Of a stretch of DNA of 64,000 nt, positions 9,072-16,362 are shown one piece after another; positions within the stretch are counted from its first letter, which is position 1; every line of letters starts with the position of its first letter. The notes beneath the pieces are model-generated. The model made no database searches, was not told where the DNA came from, and worked only from the letters and a program-made list of their open reading frames with translations. This stretch comes from CTSoil-043 sp963821235 (GTDB lineage: Bacteria; Chloroflexota; Limnocylindria; Limnocylindrales; CSP1-4): NCBI GenBank assembly GCA_963821235.1, contig CAWGCS010000001.1, positions 2,542,001 to 2,606,000 on the forward strand, written 5' to 3'. The position numbers were made by a program, and so were the translations under genes.

Positions 9072-9770
9072 GTGGGCGATCGCATCAGGCGCTACCGCGA
9101 GACGATCCGCGAGCTGGGGACCCCCGCCGACCTGGTGGCCTACCTCGCCGAGCACTCCGGCCTGCCCGGGCCACGAGGGAACCTGGAGCTGGCACAAGCC
9201 GTGGCCGAGGAGGCAGATCCCGCGACGCTGGGCCGGCTCGCCGGCTCGGACGACGAGTTCGAGGCCTTCTGCGGCGTGGTCGGCCTGGGCCGCCTCGTAG
9301 CTGACGGGCAGCGGGAGTTGCTGCCGGAGCTGCGCCGCCACGCTGGCGACGAGCGCTGGAGAGTGCGCGAGGCGGCCGCGATGGCGCTCCAGCGCTGGGG
9401 CGACGCCGATCTCCCGGCCATGCTGGAGGAGGCCCGGCGGTGGGCTTCCGGGAGCCGCTACGAGCAGCGGGCGGCGGCGGCCGGCTGCTGCGAGCCTCGC
9501 CTGCTCCGTGACCGGGCGGCCGTCCGCCGCGTCCTCGACATCCTCGACGACGTCACCACGACGATCCCGGGCGCGGAGGACCGGGGCACGGAGGCCTTCC
9601 GGACGCTGCGCCAGGCCCTGGGGTACTGCTGGAGCGTCGCCGTCGCCGCGGACCCTGTCACCGGCCTCGCGCGATTCTCCCGCTGGCGCAACCTGCCCGA
9701 TCCCGACGTCCAGTGGCTGATCCGGGAGAACGTGCGCAAGAAGCGGCTTGCGGGGATCGTGCCCGGCTGA
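9072..9770 (+). CDS. HEAT-repeat / DNA-alkylation-repair-like helical protein
   Basis: 232 residues, strongly alpha-helical. The ELLPELRRHAGDERWRVREAAAMALQRWGD stretch near residues 80-110 is a HEAT-type repeat, seen also in AlkD-like alkylation repair proteins. The C-terminal segment SRWRNLPDPDVQWLIRENVRKKRL is shared by related actinobacterial proteins. I see no definite catalytic residues, so repair activity is not claimed. GTG start at 9072, preceded by a GACAAT -10-like box ending 6 bases upstream and no ribosome site: probably a leaderless transcript. Confidence 0.65.
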   Translation: MGDRIRRYRETIRELGTPADLVAYLAEHSGLPGPRGNLELAQAVAEEADPATLGRLAGSDDEFEAFCGVVGLGRLVADGQRELLPELRRHAGDERWRVREAAAMALQRWGDADLPAMLEEARRWASGSRYEQRAAAAGCCEPRLLRDRAAVRRVLDILDDVTTTIPGAEDRGTEAFRTLRQALGYCWSVAVAADPVTGLARFSRWRNLPDPDVQWLIRENVRKKRLAGIVPG

Positions 9771-9830
9771 GTCGGCCTCGCTGGGGCCGAGCGCGCGCCG
9801 CAGGCATCGCGGCGCGGGCCCCGGAAGGGG

Positions 9831-10169
9831 TCAGGCCTTGGCGGCGGGCGCGCGGCGGGCGCGGGAGGCGGAGACGGACACGCCGAGGCGTCCCAGCGCT
9901 TCCGTGGCGTACCGGCGGGTGTCCTCGCGGCTGCTCGTGACGAGGGTCCGCAGGGCGGCGACGACGGGTGTCCGGGCCTCCTCGTCCCGCTTGGCGAGGA
10001 CCTCCAGCCAGGCCGTGACCGAGGGCCCGAGCTCCGGGTCGTCGGCGGCGAGGCCGGCCAGCGGGGCCACGGCGGCCGCGCCGTGGGCCAGGATCGGCTC
10101 ACGCAGGTCGATGCGCCGGGCCGGGGGGCACGCGGCGAGCTCGGCCAGCTGTGCCTGCAGGGACTTCAC
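9831..10169 (-). CDS. Small HEAT-like helical protein of unknown function
   Basis: 112 residues, predicted mostly helical, with paired helices containing repeated Ala-rich segments (HGAAAVAPLAGLAADDPELGP and TPVVAALRTLVTSS) resembling HEAT/armadillo units. The C-terminal 15 residues are Arg/Ala/Lys-rich, suggesting nucleic-acid or acidic-partner contact. GTG start at 10169 chosen because GGAGGTG lies 8 bases upstream on the minus strand. It follows the 10187-10459 gene by 17 bases and is likely co-transcribed with it. Function unknown. Confidence 0.6.
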   Translation of the reverse strand: MKSLQAQLAELAACPPARRIDLREPILAHGAAAVAPLAGLAADDPELGPSVTAWLEVLAKRDEEARTPVVAALRTLVTSSREDTRRYATEALGRLGVSVSASRARRAPAAKA

Positions 10170-10186
10170 GGGTGTCACCTCCGCGA

Positions 10187-10459
10187 TCAGAACCCGGGCT
10201 TTGCGGAGCCGGTGTCCGGGCCCCGCGGGGCGATCGTGCGCGCCTGGGTACGGATGCCGAAGCGGAACGCGTGCAGGCCCCATTCGGGATCGTCGGGGCT
10301 CCAGGACCGCGCAACCGTGCCGTCGACCGCGCGAAGCTCGATGGTCCCGTCGGCCTGGAGCACCATCGTGGTCCCGTCGGCCTGGACCAGCTCCCGCCGC
10401 TTGAACCGGCGCCGGGACACGTTGGTCTCGGTTCGCGACTCGGAACCGGCGTCGTTCAA
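10187..10459 (-). CDS. Hypothetical protein, 90 residues
   Basis: A short protein with a basic N-terminal stretch (SRRRFKRRELVQ) and a beta-rich middle in which two LQADGT/VQADGT segments repeat, suggesting a small beta-sheet domain. No recognised family. Start is a TTG codon at 10459, accepted because GGAGAG sits at ribosome-site distance upstream and the frame opens there after the cold-shock gene terminator. Likely first gene of a two-gene unit with the helical protein gene downstream. Confidence 0.55.
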   Translation of the reverse strand: MNDAGSESRTETNVSRRRFKRRELVQADGTTMVLQADGTIELRAVDGTVARSWSPDDPEWGLHAFRFGIRTQARTIAPRGPDTGSAKPGF

Positions 10460-10504
10460 GGGATGCTCTCCAGCAACTCCGGTCGGTCAGACTCGAACAG
10501 GATA

Positions 10505-10531
10505 GGCCGCCCGCGGGAACCGCGGGCGGCC
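10505..10531 (-). terminator. Terminator hairpin downstream of the cold-shock gene
   Basis: Perfect 12-bp stem (10505-10516 with 10520-10531) and a 3-base loop, 17 bases after the cold-shock stop on the minus strand. There is no long T run; the stem is almost pure GC. Confidence 0.65.
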
Positions 10532-10548
10532 TCTTCGCGAGCGCGGGA

Positions 10549-10752
10549 TCAGGCGGCGCGCACCTTGGCGGCGCGCGGGCCCTTCGGACTCTGCTCGATC
10601 TCGAACTCGACCTTCTCGCCGCCGACGAGGCGGTCGAAGTCGAGCGACGACTCGAGGCCGTCGCGGTGGAAGAAGTAGTCCTTGCCGTCCTCGGCGACGA
10701 TGAAGCCGAAGCCGCGATCGGCAATGACCTTCTTGATGGTTCCGGTGGCCAC
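10549..10752 (-). CDS. csp: Cold-shock domain protein (CspA family)
   Basis: 67 residues, one OB-fold cold-shock domain. Both RNA-binding motifs are present: RNP1 as GFGFI (about residues 14-18) and RNP2 as DYFFHRD (about 25-31). It binds single-stranded RNA/DNA as an RNA chaperone in the cytoplasm. GTG start at 10752 with GGAGG 6-7 bases upstream. Monocistronic, followed by a strong hairpin. The 354-base upstream gap could hold a long untranslated leader, as in many csp genes, but I see no specific leader structure. Confidence 0.96.
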   Translation of the reverse strand: MATGTIKKVIADRGFGFIVAEDGKDYFFHRDGLESSLDFDRLVGGEKVEFEIEQSPKGPRAAKVRAA

Positions 10753-11106
10753 GTGGGACCTCCATCTCTTCCCGAACTGGGATTGCAGAACGCACGGTCC
10801 GTTCGAGAAGCGGGGTCGACCACGCGGAGCTGCCGCACTGCACGGCACCCGTAGCCTAGCACAGGCGACACGCGAGGCCCGAGCGTCCCGTCCAGCGGCC
10901 GACGTGGACGGAGTCCGATCCCCTGCGAAATGGTCCCCGAGGAAGGGCCGAACGGCCCTACGGCCGATCCCTCCCGGCCCGGCATCCTTCGCCTGCACGC
11001 ACCGGTCGAACCCCCCCTCCCCGGTGCGTCATCATCCGGCGCCCTCGGCCTCTCCCCCCACCCTGGCCGGGGGCGCTGTGATTCCCGACTCCGGCGAGAG
11101 CTGCGG
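10753..11106. other. Gene-free interval upstream of csp
   Basis: 354 bases between the cinA stop and csp start. I see no credible gene. A short hairpin (AGGGCCG-AA-CGGCCCT, 10944-10959) could be part of the cinA 3' end or the csp leader. Otherwise nothing recognisable. Confidence 0.5.
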
Positions 11107-12339
11107 TCAGCGGTCCTCGCCGAGAACCTCTGCCAGGAAGGCTGCGGCGGCGACGCCCGCGCGGAAGCGGCCGTGCGCTCCGTGCTGGAAGAGTCGCAGG
11201 TCCAGCACCCGCGACCAGCCCGCCGCGGGGGCGACGACGGCCGCCCGGAGCAGCGTCTGAGTGCCGTCGCTGCGGGCCACCAGGGCCAGGCCGATCTCGA
11301 CGCCGGCCGCTCGGGCGGCCTCGGCCGCCTCCGCTTCGACGGGCCACGACGCGACGTCGGGATCGAGGGCAGGGCCGAGGGAGACCTCGCGCTCGAGGGC
11401 CGGGACCTCGCCGAGGAGCGCCCCGAGGGAGCCGTGGGTCCCCGCCTCGACGACCGCGAAGCGCACGCCGGCGCGGGCGGCGGCCTCGGCGACCAGGTCG
11501 GCCCAGGATGTCTCGCCCTCGGTCATCACGTGGCCGGCAAGGATCGAGCGCACGGTCGCCGTCGACGCTTCCAGGACCTCCGCGGCGGTCCGGGTCACGC
11601 GCCCGTCGGCGTCGAGCTCGTCGACCGCCGCGATGCGGACGTCGAGCCAGTCGGCCCGGGCATACGTGGCGACCACCGGGTTGCGGGCACGCAGCATCCC
11701 CTCCCCCAGCAGCTCGGCGACGTGCGACTCGCCGATGCCGTAGGTGCGCAGGGTACGGACGAGCCGCCCGTCCCCCAGGCCCCGCTCGCGCAGCCGCGGG
11801 AGGACCCAGTCGGACCACATCGGGCGCAGCTCGCGCGGCGGACCCGGGAGGAGGATGGCGAGGCGCCCGTCCGGCCGCTCCACCCACCAGCCGGGGGCGG
11901 TGCCGTTGGGGTTCGGGATGGAGGTCGCAGACGGGATCAGCCAGGCCTGCTTGAGATTCAGCTCCGGCAGGGCGATCCCCCGCCGGTCGAACAATGCCCG
12001 GAGCCACGCCTCGAGCGCCGGATCGACCGCCGGCTCCTCGGCCACCACCGCGGCGATCGCCTCCCTCGTCAGGTCGTCCGGGGTGGGCCCGAGGCCGCCG
12101 GTGGCGACGACGAGGTCGACGGCCTCCAGCGCCTCGCGGAAGTGGGCCACGACGAGGCCCAGCTCATCGGGCAGGGCCGCGATCCGGCGAACGGCGACGC
12201 CCTCGAGGGAGAGCGACCGCGCCAGCTCGCCCCCGTTCGTGTCGCGCGTCTCGCCGCTCGTGAGCTCGCTGCCGACCGCGAGGAGCTCGGCCGTGCTGAT
12301 CCGACGGGTCGGCAGCCGGTCGGACCTCGTGCTCGTCAT
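11107..12339 (-). CDS. cinA: CinA-family protein with degenerate deamidase domain
   Basis: 410 residues. The N-terminal half is the MoaB/MogA-like molybdopterin-binding fold of CinA: AELLAVGSELTSG, the DTNGGELARSL segment, VVATGGLGPTPDDLT near residue 85, and LPGPPRELRPMW. The C-terminal half corresponds to the CinA/PncC nicotinamide-mononucleotide deamidase domain, but the usual ESCTGG catalytic motif reads VVEAGTHGSLG, so the nucleophilic Ser and following Cys are lost. Deamidase activity is therefore doubtful; ADP-ribose-type hydrolysis by the N-terminal domain could remain. The ATG at 12339 has no clear ribosome site. Divergent from promoter A. Confidence 0.85.
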   Translation of the reverse strand: MTSTRSDRLPTRRISTAELLAVGSELTSGETRDTNGGELARSLSLEGVAVRRIAALPDELGLVVAHFREALEAVDLVVATGGLGPTPDDLTREAIAAVVAEEPAVDPALEAWLRALFDRRGIALPELNLKQAWLIPSATSIPNPNGTAPGWWVERPDGRLAILLPGPPRELRPMWSDWVLPRLRERGLGDGRLVRTLRTYGIGESHVAELLGEGMLRARNPVVATYARADWLDVRIAAVDELDADGRVTRTAAEVLEASTATVRSILAGHVMTEGETSWADLVAEAAARAGVRFAVVEAGTHGSLGALLGEVPALEREVSLGPALDPDVASWPVEAEAAEAARAAGVEIGLALVARSDGTQTLLRAAVVAPAAGWSRVLDLRLFQHGAHGRFRAGVAAAAFLAEVLGEDR

Positions 12340-12420
12340 CCGCGGAGGGTACTTCGATCGGCCGTCCCGACGCTCCACCGGTGAGCAGCCGCTCGAGTGG
12401 CGCACGCGCCGAACCCGTCG

Positions 12421-12465
12421 TTGACCTGCGCCGCTCAGCGGCGTATGCTCGATAATCGATGATAG
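12421..12465 (+). promoter_or_regulatory. Promoter A with ATAATCGAT-type operator
   Basis: -35 TTGACC (12421-12426), 17-base spacer, -10 TATGCT (12444-12449), followed at once by TCGATAATCGATGAT (12449-12463). The palindrome covers the expected start point and matches the core of four other promoters in the island. It drives the SDR - MBL-fold - alcohol dehydrogenase genes. Confidence 0.7.
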
Positions 12466-12595
12466 TGGATCGACCGACCGACCCGCCTGCGCGACGTGCC
12501 GACCGGCACGAGGGGCCGCAACACGGTCGGCAGCGCCCGACGCCGGGCGCTGCCACAATCCCGACTGCCTGACCGCGGTCCACGAAGGGGGCACG

Positions 12596-13381
12596 ATGAG
12601 CCAGCTCGATCTGTTCAGCCTCGAGGGCCGCGTCGCCCTCGTCGCCGGGGGCGGGGGCGCGATCGGCTCGGCGATGGCGGCCGCCTTCGCCGGCGCCGGC
12701 GCCCGGGTCGCCATCGTCGACGTGACCGAGGAGCGGGCCGAGGCCGCGGCCGGGCCTATCCGGGCGACGGGGGCCGAGGTCCTGGCCATGGGAGCCGACG
12801 CGACGAGCGAGGCCGACTGCGAGCGGGTCGTCACGGCGACCGTGGCCGGCTTCGGCCGCCTCGACATCATCCTGAACGCCGTCGGGGGCGGCGCGGGCAA
12901 GGTCCTCTTCGACGCCGAAGCGTACCCGCGCGACGCGTGGGACTGGATCTACGAGCTCAACGTTCGCAGCACCCTCCTCGCCACGCAGGCGGCCGTGAAG
13001 GCGATGATCGCCGGCGGCCATGGCGGCCGGGTCATCAACATCTCGTCGGTCCGGGCCGCCCTCGGCATCAACGCCGGCTACTCGGCCTACGTGGCGGCCA
13101 AGGGCGCCATCAGCTCTCTCACCCGCCAGTGGGCCACCGAGTGGGCCAAGCACGGGATCACCGTCAACGCGATCGCCCCCACCTTCGTCGACACGCCCCA
13201 GGTGGCGATGCTCCTGGGCGACCCCGCCTTCAAGGCCGGCATCGTCAGCCGGATCCCGCTCGGCCGGGTGGGCGGCACCGCCGACCTCGTGGGGCCGGCC
13301 ATCTTCTTCGCCTCCGACGCGTCATCGTTCGTGACCGGCCAGATCCTGGGGATCGACGGCGGGTTGACGGCAACCCAGTAG
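12596..13381 (+). CDS. SDR-family NAD(P)-dependent oxidoreductase
   Basis: 261 residues, classical short-chain dehydrogenase. The cofactor motif is AGGGGAIGSAM (about 17-27, a GxxxGxG variant), followed by an acidic residue at the end of strand 2 (VDVTEE), which favours NAD. The catalytic Ser lies in INISSVRAAL, and the Tyr-Lys pair in YSAYVAAKGA. GITVNAIAPTFVDTP and GQILGIDGGLTA complete the fold. It is close in style to gluconate 5-dehydrogenase/deoxygluconate dehydrogenases, but the substrate is undetermined. First gene behind promoter A; the MBL-fold gene follows after 21 bases. Confidence 0.92.
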   Translation: MSQLDLFSLEGRVALVAGGGGAIGSAMAAAFAGAGARVAIVDVTEERAEAAAGPIRATGAEVLAMGADATSEADCERVVTATVAGFGRLDIILNAVGGGAGKVLFDAEAYPRDAWDWIYELNVRSTLLATQAAVKAMIAGGHGGRVINISSVRAALGINAGYSAYVAAKGAISSLTRQWATEWAKHGITVNAIAPTFVDTPQVAMLLGDPAFKAGIVSRIPLGRVGGTADLVGPAIFFASDASSFVTGQILGIDGGLTATQ

Positions 13382-13402
13382 CCAACCAAGGAGCACTCAC
13401 CG

Positions 13403-14296
13403 ATGGAGCGGGTCACGAGCAACGTCTTCACCGAGACGACGCTGCGGGGCTGCAACCCGAGCTACGTGACGACCGCCGACGGCGTCGTCGTCATCGACAC
13501 GCCACAGCTGCCGACGCGGGCGGTGGCGATGCGGAAGGAGGCTGAGTCGCAGGGCCCCATCCGCTACATCGTCAACACCGAGCACCACGTCGACCACATC
13601 TTCGGCAACTACTACTTCAAGGGTGCCGGGACGGTGGTCAACCACCAGGGCGTCTACGACCGGTTCATGGTCGTCTACCCGGAGCTCGACCCGTTCGCCT
13701 ACGCCCACGAGGCCCTGCCCACCCCGGACGGGAAGGGCACGGACCTCGACGCTCCTGAAGGCGTGGCCCTCTGGCCGGACCGCGACGAGTACTACCGCGA
13801 CCCCAACAAGGGCACCCTCGTCTTCACCGGCGACCTGACCCTCCGCGTCGGAGAGCACACCTTCAACCTCCTGTCGACGCCGGGCCACACCCCGGGACAG
13901 ATCGCCGTCCACGTCCCGGAGGAAGGCGTCGTCTTCACCGGCGACACCATCTTCTCCGGCTGCCAGACCTGGCTCATGACGTCGGACGTCGAGCAGTGGC
14001 TGGCCGCCCTCGAGCGAATCCGGACCCTCGACGTCGACACGATCGTGCCGGGCCACGGCCCGGTCACCACGAAGCAGTACCTCGACGTCCAGCGCTCCCA
14101 CCTCATGGAGTGGAGGACCGCCGTGGCGGTGGCCGTGGCGAAGGGCTGGACCCGCGAGGAGACCATCGCCCGGGTCAGCTTCGCGGATCGCTTCGGCCCC
14201 GTGGACGTCGGCCAGGGCTACATGATGGAGTACATCCAGAACCTCAACGCCGGCACGCTCTACGACAAGCTGACCGGCGCCGCCCCCGGGGCCTGA
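13403..14296 (+). CDS. MBL-fold metallo-hydrolase
   Basis: 297 residues. Metal-site motifs are NTEHHVDHIFGN (about 56-67; the usual HxHxDH has Glu at the first His position), STPGHTPGQ (His about 159), FTGDTIF (bridging Asp) and VPGHGP (His about 220). The fold resembles SoxH/UlaG/quinoprotein-relay-like hydrolases rather than RNases or lactamases. It probably hydrolyses an ester, thioester or lactone made by the neighbouring dehydrogenases. The Glu substitution may alter one zinc site. Co-transcribed with the SDR (21 bases) and the alcohol dehydrogenase (110 bases; a GC hairpin 14306-14336 lies in the gap). Confidence 0.88.
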   Translation: MERVTSNVFTETTLRGCNPSYVTTADGVVVIDTPQLPTRAVAMRKEAESQGPIRYIVNTEHHVDHIFGNYYFKGAGTVVNHQGVYDRFMVVYPELDPFAYAHEALPTPDGKGTDLDAPEGVALWPDRDEYYRDPNKGTLVFTGDLTLRVGEHTFNLLSTPGHTPGQIAVHVPEEGVVFTGDTIFSGCQTWLMTSDVEQWLAALERIRTLDVDTIVPGHGPVTTKQYLDVQRSHLMEWRTAVAVAVAKGWTREETIARVSFADRFGPVDVGQGYMMEYIQNLNAGTLYDKLTGAAPGA

Positions 14297-14406
14297 TCAG
14301 GGCCTCCGCGCCGCGCGCCGAGGGCGGGCGGCGCGGTCGGGCCGTTGCCCCGTCCCGCACTCCCGACGAGCCCTGCCTCGTCGCCACCCGTCCGAGGAGG
14401 TTCGTC

Positions 14407-15462
14407 ATGCCCGCGACCATGCAGGCGCTCGTCGTCCTGGAGCCGAGCCGGCTCGAGATCCGCGACGTGCCAGTCCCCGAGCCCGGCCCGAACGAGGTCC
14501 TCGCCCGCGTGCGTGCGGTCTCCATCTGCGGGACCGACGCCCACCTCATCCGGGGCGACTACCCCGGCTTCTGGCCGCCATCGTTTCCCTTCACGCCGGG
14601 CCACGAGTGGGCCGGCGAGATCGCGGCGCTCGGCCCGGGCGTCGACCTCTACGGCTGGAAGGTCGGCGACCGGGTGGCCGGGACCTCCCACGACGCCTGC
14701 GGCGTCTGCCGCGAGTGCGTCGAAGGCCGCTACAACCTCTGCCAGAACTACGGCAAGCCGGGCCTCCACCGCCAGTACGGCCACAACGTCCAGGGCGCGG
14801 ACGCGACCTACGTCGTGCAGGGTGTCAAGACCATCTTCGCCCTGCCGGACGGCCTGAGCTTCGAGGACGGCGCGCTGATCGACCCGGCCTCGATCGCCCT
14901 CCACGTGGCCAACCGCGGCCAGATCACCCCCGGTGACACGGTCGCCATCACCGGTGCGGGGGCCATCGGGCTGCTGGCCGGCGACGCGGCGCGCATCCGG
15001 GGCGCGGGACGGGTCATCGTGGTCGGCCGCGGGTACCGCCTGGCCAAGGCGGCCGCGATGGGCTTCGAGACGGTCAACACGGCCGCTGGCGACCCCGTCG
15101 GGGCTCTCCGCCAGATGACCGGCGGGCTCGGGGCCGACGTGGTCCTCGAGTGCGCCGGCGTGCCGGAGATGATCGAGGGGGCCCTCGAGATGCTCCGCCG
15201 CGGCGGTCGCTGCGCCGCGGTCGGGATCCCCACCGTGGGCGTCGAGATCGCGATGCAGCGGCTCGTCCTCGACGAGCTCGAGCTCGTCGGCTCGCGGGCC
15301 TCGGCGGGCGAGATGCGGCGGGTGATGCCCCACGTGGAGCAGGGCCGGATGCGGGTCCGCGAGATGGTGACGCACCGCTTCGCGCTGTCCGACTACGCCG
15401 AGGCCCTGGCGACGTTCAACGACCGCTCGAGCGGCGCGATCAAGATCCTCGTCGCGCCCTGA
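14407..15462 (+). CDS. Zinc-dependent alcohol/polyol dehydrogenase, copy 1
   Basis: 351 residues, medium-chain dehydrogenase of the threonine/sorbitol/butanediol dehydrogenase group. Catalytic zinc ligands are Cys in SICGTDAH (about 40) and His-Glu in PGHEWAGE. The structural zinc loop is CGVCRECVEGRYNLC with four Cys. The Rossmann motif is ITGAGAIGLLAG. It oxidises a secondary alcohol with NAD(P). It is close to copy 2 at 18594-19652 over its whole length, with differences mainly in the cofactor-domain region after the Rossmann motif, so they are paralogues from a fairly recent duplication. GAGGAGG ribosome site before ATG 14407. Last gene of unit A. Confidence 0.93.
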   Translation: MPATMQALVVLEPSRLEIRDVPVPEPGPNEVLARVRAVSICGTDAHLIRGDYPGFWPPSFPFTPGHEWAGEIAALGPGVDLYGWKVGDRVAGTSHDACGVCRECVEGRYNLCQNYGKPGLHRQYGHNVQGADATYVVQGVKTIFALPDGLSFEDGALIDPASIALHVANRGQITPGDTVAITGAGAIGLLAGDAARIRGAGRVIVVGRGYRLAKAAAMGFETVNTAAGDPVGALRQMTGGLGADVVLECAGVPEMIEGALEMLRRGGRCAAVGIPTVGVEIAMQRLVLDELELVGSRASAGEMRRVMPHVEQGRMRVREMVTHRFALSDYAEALATFNDRSSGAIKILVAP

Positions 15463-15496
15463 CATCTGCCGCGCCCAGGCGGGGACGCCTGCACGC

Positions 15497-16270
15497 TCAG
15501 GCGAGCACGTCCGCCGCGCCCAGCGTGTAGCCGCCATCCACGTCGATGACGGCGCCCGTCACGAAACGTCCGCCGTCGCCGCACAGCCAGGCCACGGCCT
15601 CGGCGATGTCGCGCCCGTCGCCGACCGTCGAGAGAGCCTGCCGTCCGAACGCGCTGCCCGTCGCCATGCGGGCACGCTCCTCCTCTTCGGTGAGGCCGCG
15701 CAGCTCGGAGGGGATGATGCCGGGCCTGATCACGTTGACCCGGATCCCGTCGCGCCCCAGGTCGAGCGCCAGCGCACGCGTCATGGCCTCCACGGCGCCC
15801 TTGCTGGCGACGTAGCCGAAGCGCCCGCGGGGCGGCCTGGCGACGACGGTGGAGCCAAGGTTGACGACGACCCCCCGGCTCCTGCGGAGCTCCGCGAGGG
15901 CAGCCCGCGTGCACAGGAAGACGCTCACGACGTTGGCCCGGAGCATCCCTTCCAGGTCGGCGAGGGAGAGCGCGTCGATCGGGGCCTGGACCTCGCTGCC
16001 GGCGTTGTTGACGAGGACGTCGACGCCGCCGAACGCGTCCACGGCAGTGGAGATCATCCCCGCGGCATCGGCTTCCACGGTGACGTCCGCGCGGCACGGG
16101 ACGACCCGGCCCGGCTCCGCGGAGAGGCTCCCGGCCAGCTCGCGCAGCCGGTCCTCGCGACGGCCGACGGCCAGGACGTCCGCGCCCCGGGCGGCGAGGA
16201 GGCGCACCGTGTGGGCACCGAGGCCGCTCGACGCTCCGGTGACGATGATCCGCCGGCCCTCGATGGTCAT
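15497..16270 (-). CDS. SDR-family oxidoreductase
   Basis: 257 residues. The cofactor motif TGASSGLGAHTV starts at about residue 11; VGRRE after strand 2 carries Arg residues that suggest NADP. The catalytic Ser is in VVNLGSTVVA and the Tyr-Lys in YVASKGAVEAM. It ends in GAVIDVDGGYTLGAADV. Substrate unknown; the neighbours suggest a hydroxyacid, ketone or sugar-derived intermediate. ATG 16270 with AAGGAG upstream. It is the last gene of the ten-gene minus-strand operon starting at promoter B, and converges with alcohol dehydrogenase copy 1. Confidence 0.92.
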   Translation of the reverse strand: MTIEGRRIIVTGASSGLGAHTVRLLAARGADVLAVGRREDRLRELAGSLSAEPGRVVPCRADVTVEADAAGMISTAVDAFGGVDVLVNNAGSEVQAPIDALSLADLEGMLRANVVSVFLCTRAALAELRRSRGVVVNLGSTVVARPPRGRFGYVASKGAVEAMTRALALDLGRDGIRVNVIRPGIIPSELRGLTEEEERARMATGSAFGRQALSTVGDGRDIAEAVAWLCGDGGRFVTGAVIDVDGGYTLGAADVLA

Positions 16271-16362
16271 GTCCGACTCCTTGCTGAAGACGTGGCCGGG
16301 CTTCGGGTTGCGCGGCGGGACGGCTGCGCGCAGCTGGATGGGCGGGCGACGGTGGCCGGCGA

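Noticed and set aside
15476..15491. Bidirectional terminator between the convergent alcohol dehydrogenase and SDR genes
   Set aside because: Only a 6-bp stem (CAGGCG-GGGA-CGCCTG) without a T run; too weak to call.
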